Shown here in pieces: positions 1 to 5,948 of a stretch of DNA of 10,151 bases. Position 1 is the first letter of the stretch, and each line of letters begins with the position of its first letter. The notes under the pieces were generated by a model that had not been told where the DNA came from, did not search any database, and saw only the letters and a list, made by a program, of their open reading frames with translations. The translations under genes and the position numbers were made by a program. Source of the stretch: WQUF01 sp031549885 (lineage in GTDB: Bacteria > Bacillota > Clostridia > Clostridiales > Clostridiaceae); assembly GCA_031549885.1 (NCBI GenBank), contig JAVBPD010000158.1:1-10151 (forward strand). Direction: 5' to 3'.

Positions 1-159
1 AATGGAAATTTATATGAAGTAATTGGCTTAACTGGCGATCCCCTTAATGGTATTGCCGATACAGATAAAAATATTATATACAAACTTGGATTAAAAAATG
101 TTTTACCTTCAACTGGTGAGTATATAGATTTCTTTTTATACTTTTTAAATGAAAAATAA
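1..159 (+). CDS. C-terminal fragment of an unidentified protein
   Basis: An open frame runs in from the left edge (frame 1) and ends in tandem TAA stops at 157-162, giving the last 52 residues of a protein whose start lies outside the window. The visible part contains EVIGLTGDPLNG followed by a hydrophobic, aromatic-rich end (IDFFLYFLNEK). I do not recognise the family and propose no function. It counts as a real gene end rather than a chance frame because it is open across the whole stretch, has Clostridium-like codon use, and is followed within a few bases by a good hairpin terminator. The next gene on this strand starts about 150 bases later behind its own candidate promoter, so this is probably the end of a separate transcription unit. 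Confidence 0.6.
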   Translation, partial: NGNLYEVIGLTGDPLNGIADTDKNIIYKLGLKNVLPSTGEYIDFFLYFLNEK

Positions 160-164
160 TAAAT

Positions 165-205
165 AAAGGTTTCAAGTAAAATTATAAACTTGAACCTTTA
201 CTTTC
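165..205 (+). terminator. Rho-independent terminator of the left-edge gene
   Basis: The arm AAAGGTTTCAAGT (165-177) pairs with ACTTGAACCTTT (188-199), with one bulged T and a 10-base AT-rich loop. A pyrimidine-rich stretch (ACTTTCT) follows. It lies five bases after the stop codons of the partial gene. Confidence 0.7.
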
Positions 206-238
206 TAATATTTTCTAATTAAAAAATATATTTTAATA

Positions 239-266
239 TTTACTTTTTTTAAAATAAAGATAAAAT
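239..266 (+). promoter_or_regulatory. Candidate promoter of the alpha/beta hydrolase gene
   Basis: TTTACT (239-244) and TAAAAT (261-266) are separated by 16 bases and would start transcription near 273. That leaves a leader of about 35 bases containing the ribosome binding site. The surroundings are almost pure A/T, so chance matches are likely and the call is tentative. Confidence 0.3.
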
Positions 267-307
267 TATTTTAATAGAATATGAGAAGGGAGATGATAAA
301 TCAAAAA

Positions 308-1405
308 ATGTTTTTTATAAAAATTCTTACCAAAATATTAAAATGGATTATTTTATTTATATTGTTAGTTCTTATTGCAATATTTGCAGTAAAACTTGTA
401 AATATGAGTAAAATATATTTTGCCACAAGAAACGGCATATACGAAGAAAAATATATTGACCTTGGAAATATTAAACAATACATAGAAATTTGTGGTGAAA
501 ACATTGATAATCCAATAGTAGTTTTCTTACATGGAGGACCTGGCAGCCCAGCACCTTATGTCTCATATTATTATCGCAAGGAGCTTCAGTCCTTATATAC
601 ATTTGTAAATTGGGACCAAAGAGGATGTGGCAAAACATATTTTAAAAACCAAAACCTCCATATAAATAATGAACTTTCAGTTAATATACTTCTTAACGAT
701 TTAGATGAACTTGTTAATTATTTGACTTTAAGGTTTAATAAAGATAAAGTAATCATCATGGGACATTCTTGGGGAACAGCTCTTGGAACTTTATATGTAA
801 AGGAGCATCCTGAAAAAGTTTCAGCATATATAGGAGTAAGCCAGTGCATTAACATCTTTGACGGACAAGCTTTTATATCAGAAGCTGCAATGGAATATGC
901 TAAAGAAAACAATGATACAGAATATATAGAAAACATGTCTTCTATGCTAAGTACATTGATGAATACCAAAAGCTTTGAGGATTTTAATATGGGAAATCTT
1001 ACTGCTATGAGAAGACTTGTGAGAAAATATATAGTTTCTGATAAAGAATTGCCTTTTTTAAAACAAATGTGGCTTACTATAACTTCACCAAATATTGCTA
1101 TTAATGATATAAGATGGTTTTTAAAATCAGATGGTTTTAAAATTCAAGCTCCACTTTTTGATTATCTTTTCTTCCAATTTGACCTTTATAAAGATAGCAA
1201 AGATTATGCATCTCCTGTATATTATATAGTAGGTGATAAAGACACTATAACACCTTCTTCAACAATTGAAGAATACTATAATACAATTAATGCACCTGAT
1301 AAAGATATTATAATTTTAAAAGATGTAGGTCATGTTCCTTTTATGGAGGACCCTAAAGGATTTAATGATGCTGTTAAAGAAGTTTTAAAAAATATAGATA
1401 TGTGA
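308..1405 (+). CDS. Membrane-anchored alpha/beta hydrolase, proline iminopeptidase-like (peptidase family S33)
   Basis: This is a serine hydrolase of the alpha/beta fold, probably releasing N-terminal proline or acting on a related small peptide or ester. Numbering from the ATG at 308 (365 residues), a hydrophobic segment at residues 12-31 preceded by lysines should anchor the N-terminus in the membrane; the side faced by the catalytic domain is not certain. The oxyanion motif HGGPGSP is at 75-81 and WDQRGCGKT at 102-110, both typical of prolyl aminopeptidases. The nucleophile elbow GHSWG puts the serine at 154; GDKD gives Asp312 and VGHVPF gives His342, so the triad is complete. In-frame ATGs also occur at 281 and 293. 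I chose 308 because a strong Shine-Dalgarno-like stretch at 284-297 lies before it, though the spacing is long. Family is secure; substrate is not. Confidence 0.87.
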   Translation: MFFIKILTKILKWIILFILLVLIAIFAVKLVNMSKIYFATRNGIYEEKYIDLGNIKQYIEICGENIDNPIVVFLHGGPGSPAPYVSYYYRKELQSLYTFVNWDQRGCGKTYFKNQNLHINNELSVNILLNDLDELVNYLTLRFNKDKVIIMGHSWGTALGTLYVKEHPEKVSAYIGVSQCINIFDGQAFISEAAMEYAKENNDTEYIENMSSMLSTLMNTKSFEDFNMGNLTAMRRLVRKYIVSDKELPFLKQMWLTITSPNIAINDIRWFLKSDGFKIQAPLFDYLFFQFDLYKDSKDYASPVYYIVGDKDTITPSSTIEEYYNTINAPDKDIIILKDVGHVPFMEDPKGFNDAVKEVLKNIDM

Positions 1406-1422
1406 CTAATTTTTTAAAATTA

Positions 1423-1465
1423 TTGCTCAACTTTTCTAATATAAAAATAGAGAAAAGTTGAGCAA
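1423..1465. terminator. Shared terminator between convergent genes
   Basis: A perfect 15-bp inverted repeat (arms 1423-1437 and 1451-1465, 13-base AT loop) lies between the stops of the + strand hydrolase and the - strand flavodoxin. The flanks are T-rich on the - strand side and A/T-rich on the other, so it can plausibly stop transcription from both directions. Confidence 0.75.
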
Positions 1466-1492
1466 ATAAAAATATGTTTGTACCAATTTTAG

Positions 1493-1909
1493 TTATTTAG
1501 TTAATGCAACTCCAAAGTCCTTGCATTCCTTTTCTGAATCTTCTGTTGGAGCGTTATTCACAATGAGACTTCTACAAACAATTGCACCTGCATTTTCCAT
1601 ACGATCATACCAGTCTCTCATCCACTGACCATCTCCCCATCCATATGAACCAAACAGTGCTAATTTTTTGCTATTAACGCTTTTTTCAATTGAACAAATA
1701 TATGGTTCAAATTCATTTTCTTCTAACACTTCATCTCCCATAGATGGGCAACCAAGCACTAAAATATCACAATTTAAATCATCCTTATCATTTTTACTTA
1801 CTTCTCTCAATGTAACAGTTGCTCCAGCATTTTCTGCACCTTCTTTAATAAGCTTTGCCATAGCTTCTGTATTTCCTGTTCCGCTCCAATAAATTATATT
1901 AATTTGCAT
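1493..1909 (-). CDS. Short-chain flavodoxin
   Basis: A cytoplasmic FMN-binding electron carrier that can replace ferredoxin when iron is scarce. The 138-residue length is that of short-chain clostridial flavodoxins. The phosphate loop SGTGNTE is at residues 9-15 after a beta strand ending in YW. The loop by the flavin ring, GCPSMGDEVLEE, is at 53-64, and the second ring loop, FGSYGWGDGQWMRDW, is at 86-100. The protein closely resembles, from memory, Clostridium beijerinckii flavodoxin. The ATG at 1909 has an AAGGGAG ribosome binding site 6-7 bases upstream. It starts only 13 bases after the DUF3793 gene, so the two are almost certainly co-transcribed, and it ends before the shared hairpin at 1423-1465. 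Function as a flavodoxin is near certain; its redox partners are not visible here. Confidence 0.96.
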   Translation of the reverse strand: MQINIIYWSGTGNTEAMAKLIKEGAENAGATVTLREVSKNDKDDLNCDILVLGCPSMGDEVLEENEFEPYICSIEKSVNSKKLALFGSYGWGDGQWMRDWYDRMENAGAIVCRSLIVNNAPTEDSEKECKDFGVALTK

Positions 1910-1922
1910 AAGACACTCCCTT

Positions 1923-2537
1923 TTATATAGTTTTCAATAATTTAGCAACTTGATAAATATGGCTTTTTTGCTCACTTAGCAATTTTATGGCATATGTTTT
2001 TGCTTCATCAATAAGTCTGAAAGTTTCATGAGCTTTTTCTTCATTATGATAAACCTTCCAGTAATTACAACAAGTATAATTTTTACCTTCATGTAAAATA
2101 AATGATTCCACATCTTCTGGAGGGTATCCCAGAAAAACGCCAATTTCATGAGGAAACTTTTCTGTTTTAAATTTATATTTTAAAAATTTTAAAAGATTAT
2201 CTAAATCATATTTTACATACCCTCTTTTATTTAAGAGTTCTCTTGCTTTATTTGATAAGAGCACCTTTAAAAGTACATTTTCATCATATATAAGAATTGA
2301 AAAAAAATCCCTTCTAAAATATAATTCTTCTGTTTTTAATCCTGTATTATGGCACAACATTTCTTTCATCTCTTCAAAGGCTTCTTTACATGTGTTCTTT
2401 AAGGTTATAAGAACAGAAGGCTTAACACCTCTAATAACTGGAGACGCAGAATATAAAAAATACTGCTTTAAAAAATTCTCACAGTCCATACAACGGATTT
2501 TATTCATAAACTTTGCCTGCTCTTTTATACTAATCAT
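1923..2537 (-). CDS. DUF3793 family protein
   Basis: A 204-residue protein with the features I associate with DUF3793, a clostridial family of unknown function. The region ASPVIRGVKPS is near residues 31-41. The conserved FPHEIGVFLGYPPEDV is at 128-143, followed by GKNYTCCNYWKVY at 151-163 and a charged helical end. It has no signal peptide or membrane segment, so it is probably cytoplasmic. Cysteines are scattered (including CMDC near 17-20 and the CC pair at 156-157) and do not form a recognised cluster motif. The ATG at 2537 has AGGAGAG about 8 bases upstream. It is the first gene of a two-gene operon with flavodoxin, a pairing I recall from other clostridia, which hints at a role in iron or redox adaptation. 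That role is inference from the neighbour only. Confidence 0.85.
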   Translation of the reverse strand: MISIKEQAKFMNKIRCMDCENFLKQYFLYSASPVIRGVKPSVLITLKNTCKEAFEEMKEMLCHNTGLKTEELYFRRDFFSILIYDENVLLKVLLSNKARELLNKRGYVKYDLDNLLKFLKYKFKTEKFPHEIGVFLGYPPEDVESFILHEGKNYTCCNYWKVYHNEEKAHETFRLIDEAKTYAIKLLSEQKSHIYQVAKLLKTI

Positions 2538-2593
2538 TTATAAACTCTCCTGCTAAATTTTAAACTAATAAGATGAACTTCTTTTCATATTCT

Positions 2594-2622
2594 ATTATAT
2601 AAATTTAGTTAGCAATGGCTAA
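2594..2622 (-). promoter_or_regulatory. Candidate proximal promoter (P2) of the DUF3793-flavodoxin operon
   Basis: On the - strand a perfect TATAAT (2594-2599) lies 17 bases from a poor -35, TTAGCC (2617-2622). The -35 and most of the spacer fall inside the palindrome at 2607-2624, so a protein bound there would block this promoter. Confidence 0.4.
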
Positions 2623-2624
2623 CT
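2607..2624. promoter_or_regulatory. Palindromic operator candidate O1
   Basis: AGTTAGC-AATG-GCTAACT is a perfect 7-bp inverted repeat with a 4-base centre. The same core recurs at 2640-2657, with centres 33 bp apart (about three helical turns). It overlaps the candidate proximal promoter. The regulator is not identified. Confidence 0.6.
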
Positions 2625-2633
2625 TATGTTCAA

Positions 2634-2663
2634 ATAAATAGTTAGCTACTGCTAACTATTTAT
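2634..2663. promoter_or_regulatory. Palindromic operator candidate O2
   Basis: This is a perfect inverted repeat with 13-bp arms (2634-2646 and 2651-2663) around TACT. The core AGTTAGC-N4-GCTAACT matches O1. It begins directly after the -10 box of the upstream promoter and covers its expected start site (about 2657), the usual place for a repressor site. Because transcription would begin inside it, it cannot form a full RNA hairpin from that promoter. Confidence 0.65.
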
Positions 2664-2692
2664 AGTATCTCATATTAAAATAAATTTGTCAA
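2664..2692 (-). promoter_or_regulatory. Main promoter (P1) of the DUF3793-flavodoxin operon
   Basis: On the - strand a perfect TTGACA (2687-2692) lies exactly 17 bases from GATACT (2664-2669). The -10 is extended by TGA. This is the best vegetative-type promoter in the window. The predicted start near 2657 falls within palindrome O2. Confidence 0.75.
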
Positions 2693-2714
2693 TAAAATAT
2701 TATATGTAAATTTT

Positions 2715-2755
2715 AAAAGATTCCTCTGCAATTTTCTTTTGCAAAGGAATCTTTT
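2715..2755 (-). terminator. Rho-independent terminator of hcp
   Basis: Arms of 17 bases (2715-2731 and 2739-2755) pair around a 7-base loop. The single imperfect position is a G-U pair in the - strand transcript, where the arm ends in UUUU. It starts two bases after the hcp stop codon and separates hcp from the downstream operon. Confidence 0.8.
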
Positions 2756-2757
2756 AG

Positions 2758-4413
2758 CTATTTAACTTGCAGAGTTTCTTTTAAATCTTCTTCAAAAGTT
2801 GTAATATGTTTTAAATTATATTTATCTTTTAAAAACTGCAAAACATTTGCGCTTAAAAATGCAGGAAGCACTGGCCCTAAATACATATTCTTCACATTTA
2901 AATGAAGAAGTGCAAGCAAAACTGCCACTGCCTTTTGTTCATACCATGAAATCACCATGGAAAGCGGCAAGTCATTTATATCGCATTTAAACGCTTCACT
3001 TAAAGCCATAGCAATTTTAACAGCTGAATAGGCATCATTGCATTGGCCCACATCTAAGAGCCTTGGAATTCCTTCTATGTCTCCAAATTCCAAATAATTA
3101 AATCTATACTTACCACAAGCTAAGGTTAAAATGACGCAATCCTTTGGAACTGCTTTTGCAAATTCTGTATAATAATTTCTTCCAGGCCTTGCTCCGTCGC
3201 AGCCTCCAATTAAAAAGAAACGCTTTATCTTGCCACTTTTAACTGCATTTACAATAATATCGGCATTTTTTAAAACAGCTTTATGACCAAAACCTGTCAT
3301 GATTTCTTTAGGTATTTCATCTTCTTTATATCCACCTAATTCTAAAGCTTTATTTATAATAGCAGTAAAATCTTTTTTATAATCTTTATCCCTTGGAATA
3401 TGAGGTATATCATCATATCCAACTACACCTGTTGTAAAAATTCTATCCTTATAAGATTTTTGTGGCGTCATTAAACAATTAGTTGTCATTAAAATGCACC
3501 CTGGAAGATTGTCAAACTCTTTTTGCTGATTTTGCCAAGCTGATCCAAAGTTTCCAACTAAATGCTGGTAAGATTTTAATTTTTCATAACCATGAGATGG
3601 CAACATTTCACCATGAGTGTAAATATTTATACCCTTATCCTTTGTCTGTTCTAATAAAAGCTCAATATCATAAAGATCATGGCCTGATACTACAATAAAT
3701 GGGCCTTTCTTCATCTTAATATTTACTTTCTGTGGACTTGGCACACCAAACCTTTCATTATTAGCTTTATCTAAAACAGCCATAGTAAGGACTGCTTTCT
3801 CCCCTGTTTCTAATATTAAATTTACAAGTTCTTCTAAATTTAGAGGAGAGTCATTTGTAATTGAAGCTAAAGCCTTAAAATAAAAATTGTCCACACCATC
3901 ATCAAAATAATCAATATTTCTAGCTTGATGGCTATAAGCAGACATACCCTTTAAGCCATATTTAATGGTTTCTCTAGCAGATCTTATATCTTGATCAATA
4001 GTTTGATCGTACATGATACCGGCTTTTTTAGCATCCTTTAAAATTTGATCTTTGCCACATTGTAAATCAAAAATAGCTTCTTCACAGTTAATTTCCACAT
4101 TTGAAATCTCTTTTCTTAATTCTTCCTTTAACTCTTGCGATTGCTTAAGCATATGCAAATGGTCATCTACATTAAAATTTACATTGGTAAGAGTGGTAAA
4201 AAGAGCATCCTCTATAAATGTAACATACTTTTTATGTACATCTTTTCCTTGCTTTAAAAGCTCATTTGCGTATACTGAAATCCCTTTAGCTTGGTATATC
4301 AATAAATCTTGCATTGCAGCAATTTCTGGAGTTTTTCCACATACACCTTGTTTTGTGCACCCTTTCCCTCCAAAAGTCTGTTCACATTGATAACAAAACA
4401 TTAGATCTTCCAT
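2758..4413 (-). CDS. hcp: Hydroxylamine reductase / hybrid cluster protein, class I
   Basis: Hcp is a cytoplasmic iron-sulfur enzyme linked to nitrosative stress: hydroxylamine reduction in vitro, NO reduction in vivo. Numbering from the ATG at 4413 (551 residues), the N-terminal cysteines C7, C10, C19 and C25 have the CX2CX8CX5C spacing of the class I [4Fe-4S] cubane. All seven hybrid-cluster ligands are visible: His245 (SGHDLYD), Glu269 (HGEMLP), Cys313 (TNCLMTP), Cys405 (GGCDGARPGR), Cys433 (LACGKYR), Cys458 (VGQCND) and Glu492 (WYEQKA). They lie within one or two positions of the numbering I recall for the Desulfovibrio enzyme. The frame is open back to 4458, but ATG 4413 has GGAGG six bases upstream and gives the usual N-terminus. 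No hcr reductase gene is adjacent, as is common in anaerobes. It is flanked by hairpins on both sides, so it is probably monocistronic. Confidence 0.96.
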   Translation of the reverse strand: MEDLMFCYQCEQTFGGKGCTKQGVCGKTPEIAAMQDLLIYQAKGISVYANELLKQGKDVHKKYVTFIEDALFTTLTNVNFNVDDHLHMLKQSQELKEELRKEISNVEINCEEAIFDLQCGKDQILKDAKKAGIMYDQTIDQDIRSARETIKYGLKGMSAYSHQARNIDYFDDGVDNFYFKALASITNDSPLNLEELVNLILETGEKAVLTMAVLDKANNERFGVPSPQKVNIKMKKGPFIVVSGHDLYDIELLLEQTKDKGINIYTHGEMLPSHGYEKLKSYQHLVGNFGSAWQNQQKEFDNLPGCILMTTNCLMTPQKSYKDRIFTTGVVGYDDIPHIPRDKDYKKDFTAIINKALELGGYKEDEIPKEIMTGFGHKAVLKNADIIVNAVKSGKIKRFFLIGGCDGARPGRNYYTEFAKAVPKDCVILTLACGKYRFNYLEFGDIEGIPRLLDVGQCNDAYSAVKIAMALSEAFKCDINDLPLSMVISWYEQKAVAVLLALLHLNVKNMYLGPVLPAFLSANVLQFLKDKYNLKHITTFEEDLKETLQVK

Positions 4414-4482
4414 ATTATTCCTCCGTATTTCATAATGTTTTATTATTCCATAAATCAATTAATTTATAAGCTCCAATTTTTA

Positions 4483-4508
4483 AGGACAGCAGACTAAACT
4501 GCTGTCCT
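4483..4508 (-). terminator. GC-rich hairpin after the URO-D/small-protein operon, probable terminator
   Basis: A perfect 10-bp stem AGGACAGCAG / CTGCTGTCCT with a 6-base loop lies about 20 bases after the stop of the 49-codon gene and upstream of hcp. The position suits a terminator. The following bases on the - strand (TAAAAATTGG) are not a good U tract, so termination may be weak, or the element may act in another way. Confidence 0.5.
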
Positions 4509-4528
4509 ATAAATCATCTTTTAATTTT

Positions 4529-4678
4529 CTACATCAATATGTAGCTTATGATAAAATTATATATTGCATCATCTACACCCATTATAACAGGCTCGACAAA
4601 CTCTCTCCATGAAGGATCTATATCTTCATTTTCCTTTAAAAAATCTTCAAACTCTATGTAATATTTTTTTTGTTCCAT
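4529..4678 (-). CDS. Small 49-residue protein co-transcribed with the URO-D-like gene
   Basis: A short gene that size cut-offs would miss. The ATG at 4678 is preceded by AAGGAGGAG, an excellent ribosome binding site six bases away that overlaps the stop codon of the upstream gene. The two genes are separated by only 13 bases and are probably translationally coupled. The product is acidic at its N-terminal half (FEDFLKENEDIDPSW) and more hydrophobic at its C-terminal end (AIYNFIISYILM), which could be an amphipathic or membrane-touching helix. It has no cysteine and no recognised domain. It is followed by the hairpin at 4483-4508. I do not recognise a family. Position suggests a small partner or regulator of the URO-D-like protein, which is inference. 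That it is translated is likely from the ribosome binding site and spacing. Confidence 0.7.
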   Translation of the reverse strand: MEQKKYYIEFEDFLKENEDIDPSWREFVEPVIMGVDDAIYNFIISYILM

Positions 4679-4691
4679 AAACTGCTCCTCC

Positions 4692-5831
4692 TTAATAATC
4701 TGTATTTTCGTGGACCCAATTTATTACAGCTTGCAATTTATTTACATCTACGCTATTAATGTCCATTACATGCCTATCAAAAGCAAAGAAGAACTTACCA
4801 GAAGGTGCGCCTATATCTATTAGTCGTTTAGCTTCATCTAAACATTGTTCTTTAGACCTTGTTAATGTTATAGTTGGATCGAAGAAGCCTCCAATAATCT
4901 GTTTTTTACCTACTACTTCTTTTATATGTTTTACATCTCCATTTTCAAATTGTATTATGGTGTTTTCAGGAAGCCTTGCAAGGTATTCTGCATAACGAGT
5001 CCAATCCACTTCAGCAAATAAAAAGGCTTTCTCTCCTCTTTTATGCATTTCTACTACAAGCTTTTCAAGAGTAGACCAATATAAGCGCTCAAAATCTTTT
5101 GGCCTTAAATATGGAGCTAAATGCAGAGGTATAAATCCTATATGGCCCTCTGGAACATTTCTTGGTATGGCTTGCTTTATCATAAGAGGTAAAATAGCAT
5201 TTACAGCTTTTTCTACTTTGTCAGGAATGCGCCTTACGTCAACATTTACCCCCTTAAATCCTCTTAACTGATCTGAGAGAAAATCAAATGGTGCTTCTAC
5301 AATTGTTCCCATAAAAAAATTAGGTACATATCCAAACTCTTCAGTTGCCTCTTTCATAAAGGCGCCTTCTTGTTGAACAGTTTGTAAAAAATGAACATAG
5401 GCTTTAGTTAAATTAATGCTTCTCTCTTCAGGACTTGTATTAAGTGCTTTGCATATTCTAGGAAGTATTCTTTCATTGATAACGCCATAAGGATTTTCAA
5501 TAAAATCGTCATAATCTTCAGCAGTAAAAGATTCAACTTCTGGATGCTGCATGGCTCCTGTAGAGCTCATTCTCCAGTTCTTAGCTCCAAGTGTTTGATA
5601 AACAGCTGGGAAGCGAACGTTTTCAATTGGAAAAGTATCGGAATAAAATGCTTCACATATAGAGTGCATTGCTTTATTTTTTAACTCTGGGTCATAATGT
5701 GCTCTTCTTAAATCTATGCCAGAAAAACCACAAGCAGCTTCTAATGTAAATACTAACCTCATAAATACACGTTTAGGAATTTTTCCAGCTAGTAAATCTT
5801 CACGAATTTTTAAATTTTCTTCAAAAGACAC
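4692..5831 (-). CDS. Uroporphyrinogen decarboxylase-fold protein (corrinoid methyltransferase-like)
   Basis: A 379-residue cytoplasmic protein of the URO-D superfamily, whose anaerobe members are mostly methyltransferases moving methyl groups between corrinoid proteins, substrates and coenzymes. Recognisable parts are the N-terminal LRRAHYDP region (41-48), MSSTGAMQHPEVESFTAEDY at 88-107, the mid region LHLAPYLRPKDFERLYW (236-252) and the barrel-closing GGFFDPT (314-320). The RPxWxMRQAGR signature of heme-pathway HemE is absent, so it is not HemE. The His-x-Cys zinc pair of MtaA-type methyltransferases is not evident; the roughly corresponding segment reads LFAEVDW (271-277), so the activity may differ. 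The start is GTG at 5831, with GGAAGGTGAT correctly spaced; a nearby ATG (5836) is out of frame. No corrinoid protein gene is adjacent. The fold is secure; the reaction is unknown. Confidence 0.82.
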   Translation of the reverse strand: MSFEENLKIREDLLAGKIPKRVFMRLVFTLEAACGFSGIDLRRAHYDPELKNKAMHSICEAFYSDTFPIENVRFPAVYQTLGAKNWRMSSTGAMQHPEVESFTAEDYDDFIENPYGVINERILPRICKALNTSPEERSINLTKAYVHFLQTVQQEGAFMKEATEEFGYVPNFFMGTIVEAPFDFLSDQLRGFKGVNVDVRRIPDKVEKAVNAILPLMIKQAIPRNVPEGHIGFIPLHLAPYLRPKDFERLYWSTLEKLVVEMHKRGEKAFLFAEVDWTRYAEYLARLPENTIIQFENGDVKHIKEVVGKKQIIGGFFDPTITLTRSKEQCLDEAKRLIDIGAPSGKFFFAFDRHVMDINSVDVNKLQAVINWVHENTDY

Positions 5832-5881
5832 AACATCACCTTCCTATTTTATTCAATTATTATTACTAAATTATATATTTA

Positions 5882-5911
5882 ATCTTAGCATACCTATATT
5901 GTATTTACAAT
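5882..5911 (-). promoter_or_regulatory. Promoter of the URO-D operon with an overlapping palindrome
   Basis: On the - strand TTGTAA (5905-5910) lies 17 bases from TAAGAT (5882-5887), with a TG extension before the -10. The -35 sits within the palindrome ATTGTA-TT-TACAAT (5898-5911). Almost the same sequence, TTGTAAAT(T)ACAAT, occupies the -35 region of the phosphotransferase gene upstream, suggesting one regulator for both. Confidence 0.45.
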
Positions 5912-5948
5912 AAATCATATTTAAACATTTTAATGAATAAATAATAAT

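Noticed and set aside
718..969. Open frames opposite the large genes on the other strand (for example here, 4052-4390 and 5965-6288)
   Set aside because: They lie wholly inside convincing genes, lack ribosome binding sites, and their translations show no recognisable family.
2607..2663. The two palindromes as RNA hairpins of a riboswitch or attenuator
   Set aside because: The main promoter starts inside the second palindrome, so that hairpin would not be made; there is no T run after either; placement fits DNA operators better.
2607..2663. Rex or Fur binding sites
   Set aside because: The GTTA-8-TAAC spacing does not match Rex (GTTA-6-TAAC), and the sequence lacks the GATAAT core of Fur boxes.
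4414..4458. Upstream in-frame extension of hcp starting at 4458
   Set aside because: It adds 15 residues not found in Hcp proteins and lacks a ribosome binding site, whereas ATG 4413 has GGAGG six bases away and gives the expected N-terminus.
4450..4467. ATAAAT-N6-ATTTAT as a CRP/FNR-type (HcpR-like) site upstream of hcp
   Set aside because: It is low-complexity A/T sequence of a kind expected by chance here and does not carry the TTGAC/GTCAA or GTAAC/GTTAC halves I associate with HcpR.
4692..5831. Heme-pathway uroporphyrinogen decarboxylase (hemE)
   Set aside because: The N-terminal arginine signature is missing and no other heme biosynthesis gene is present.
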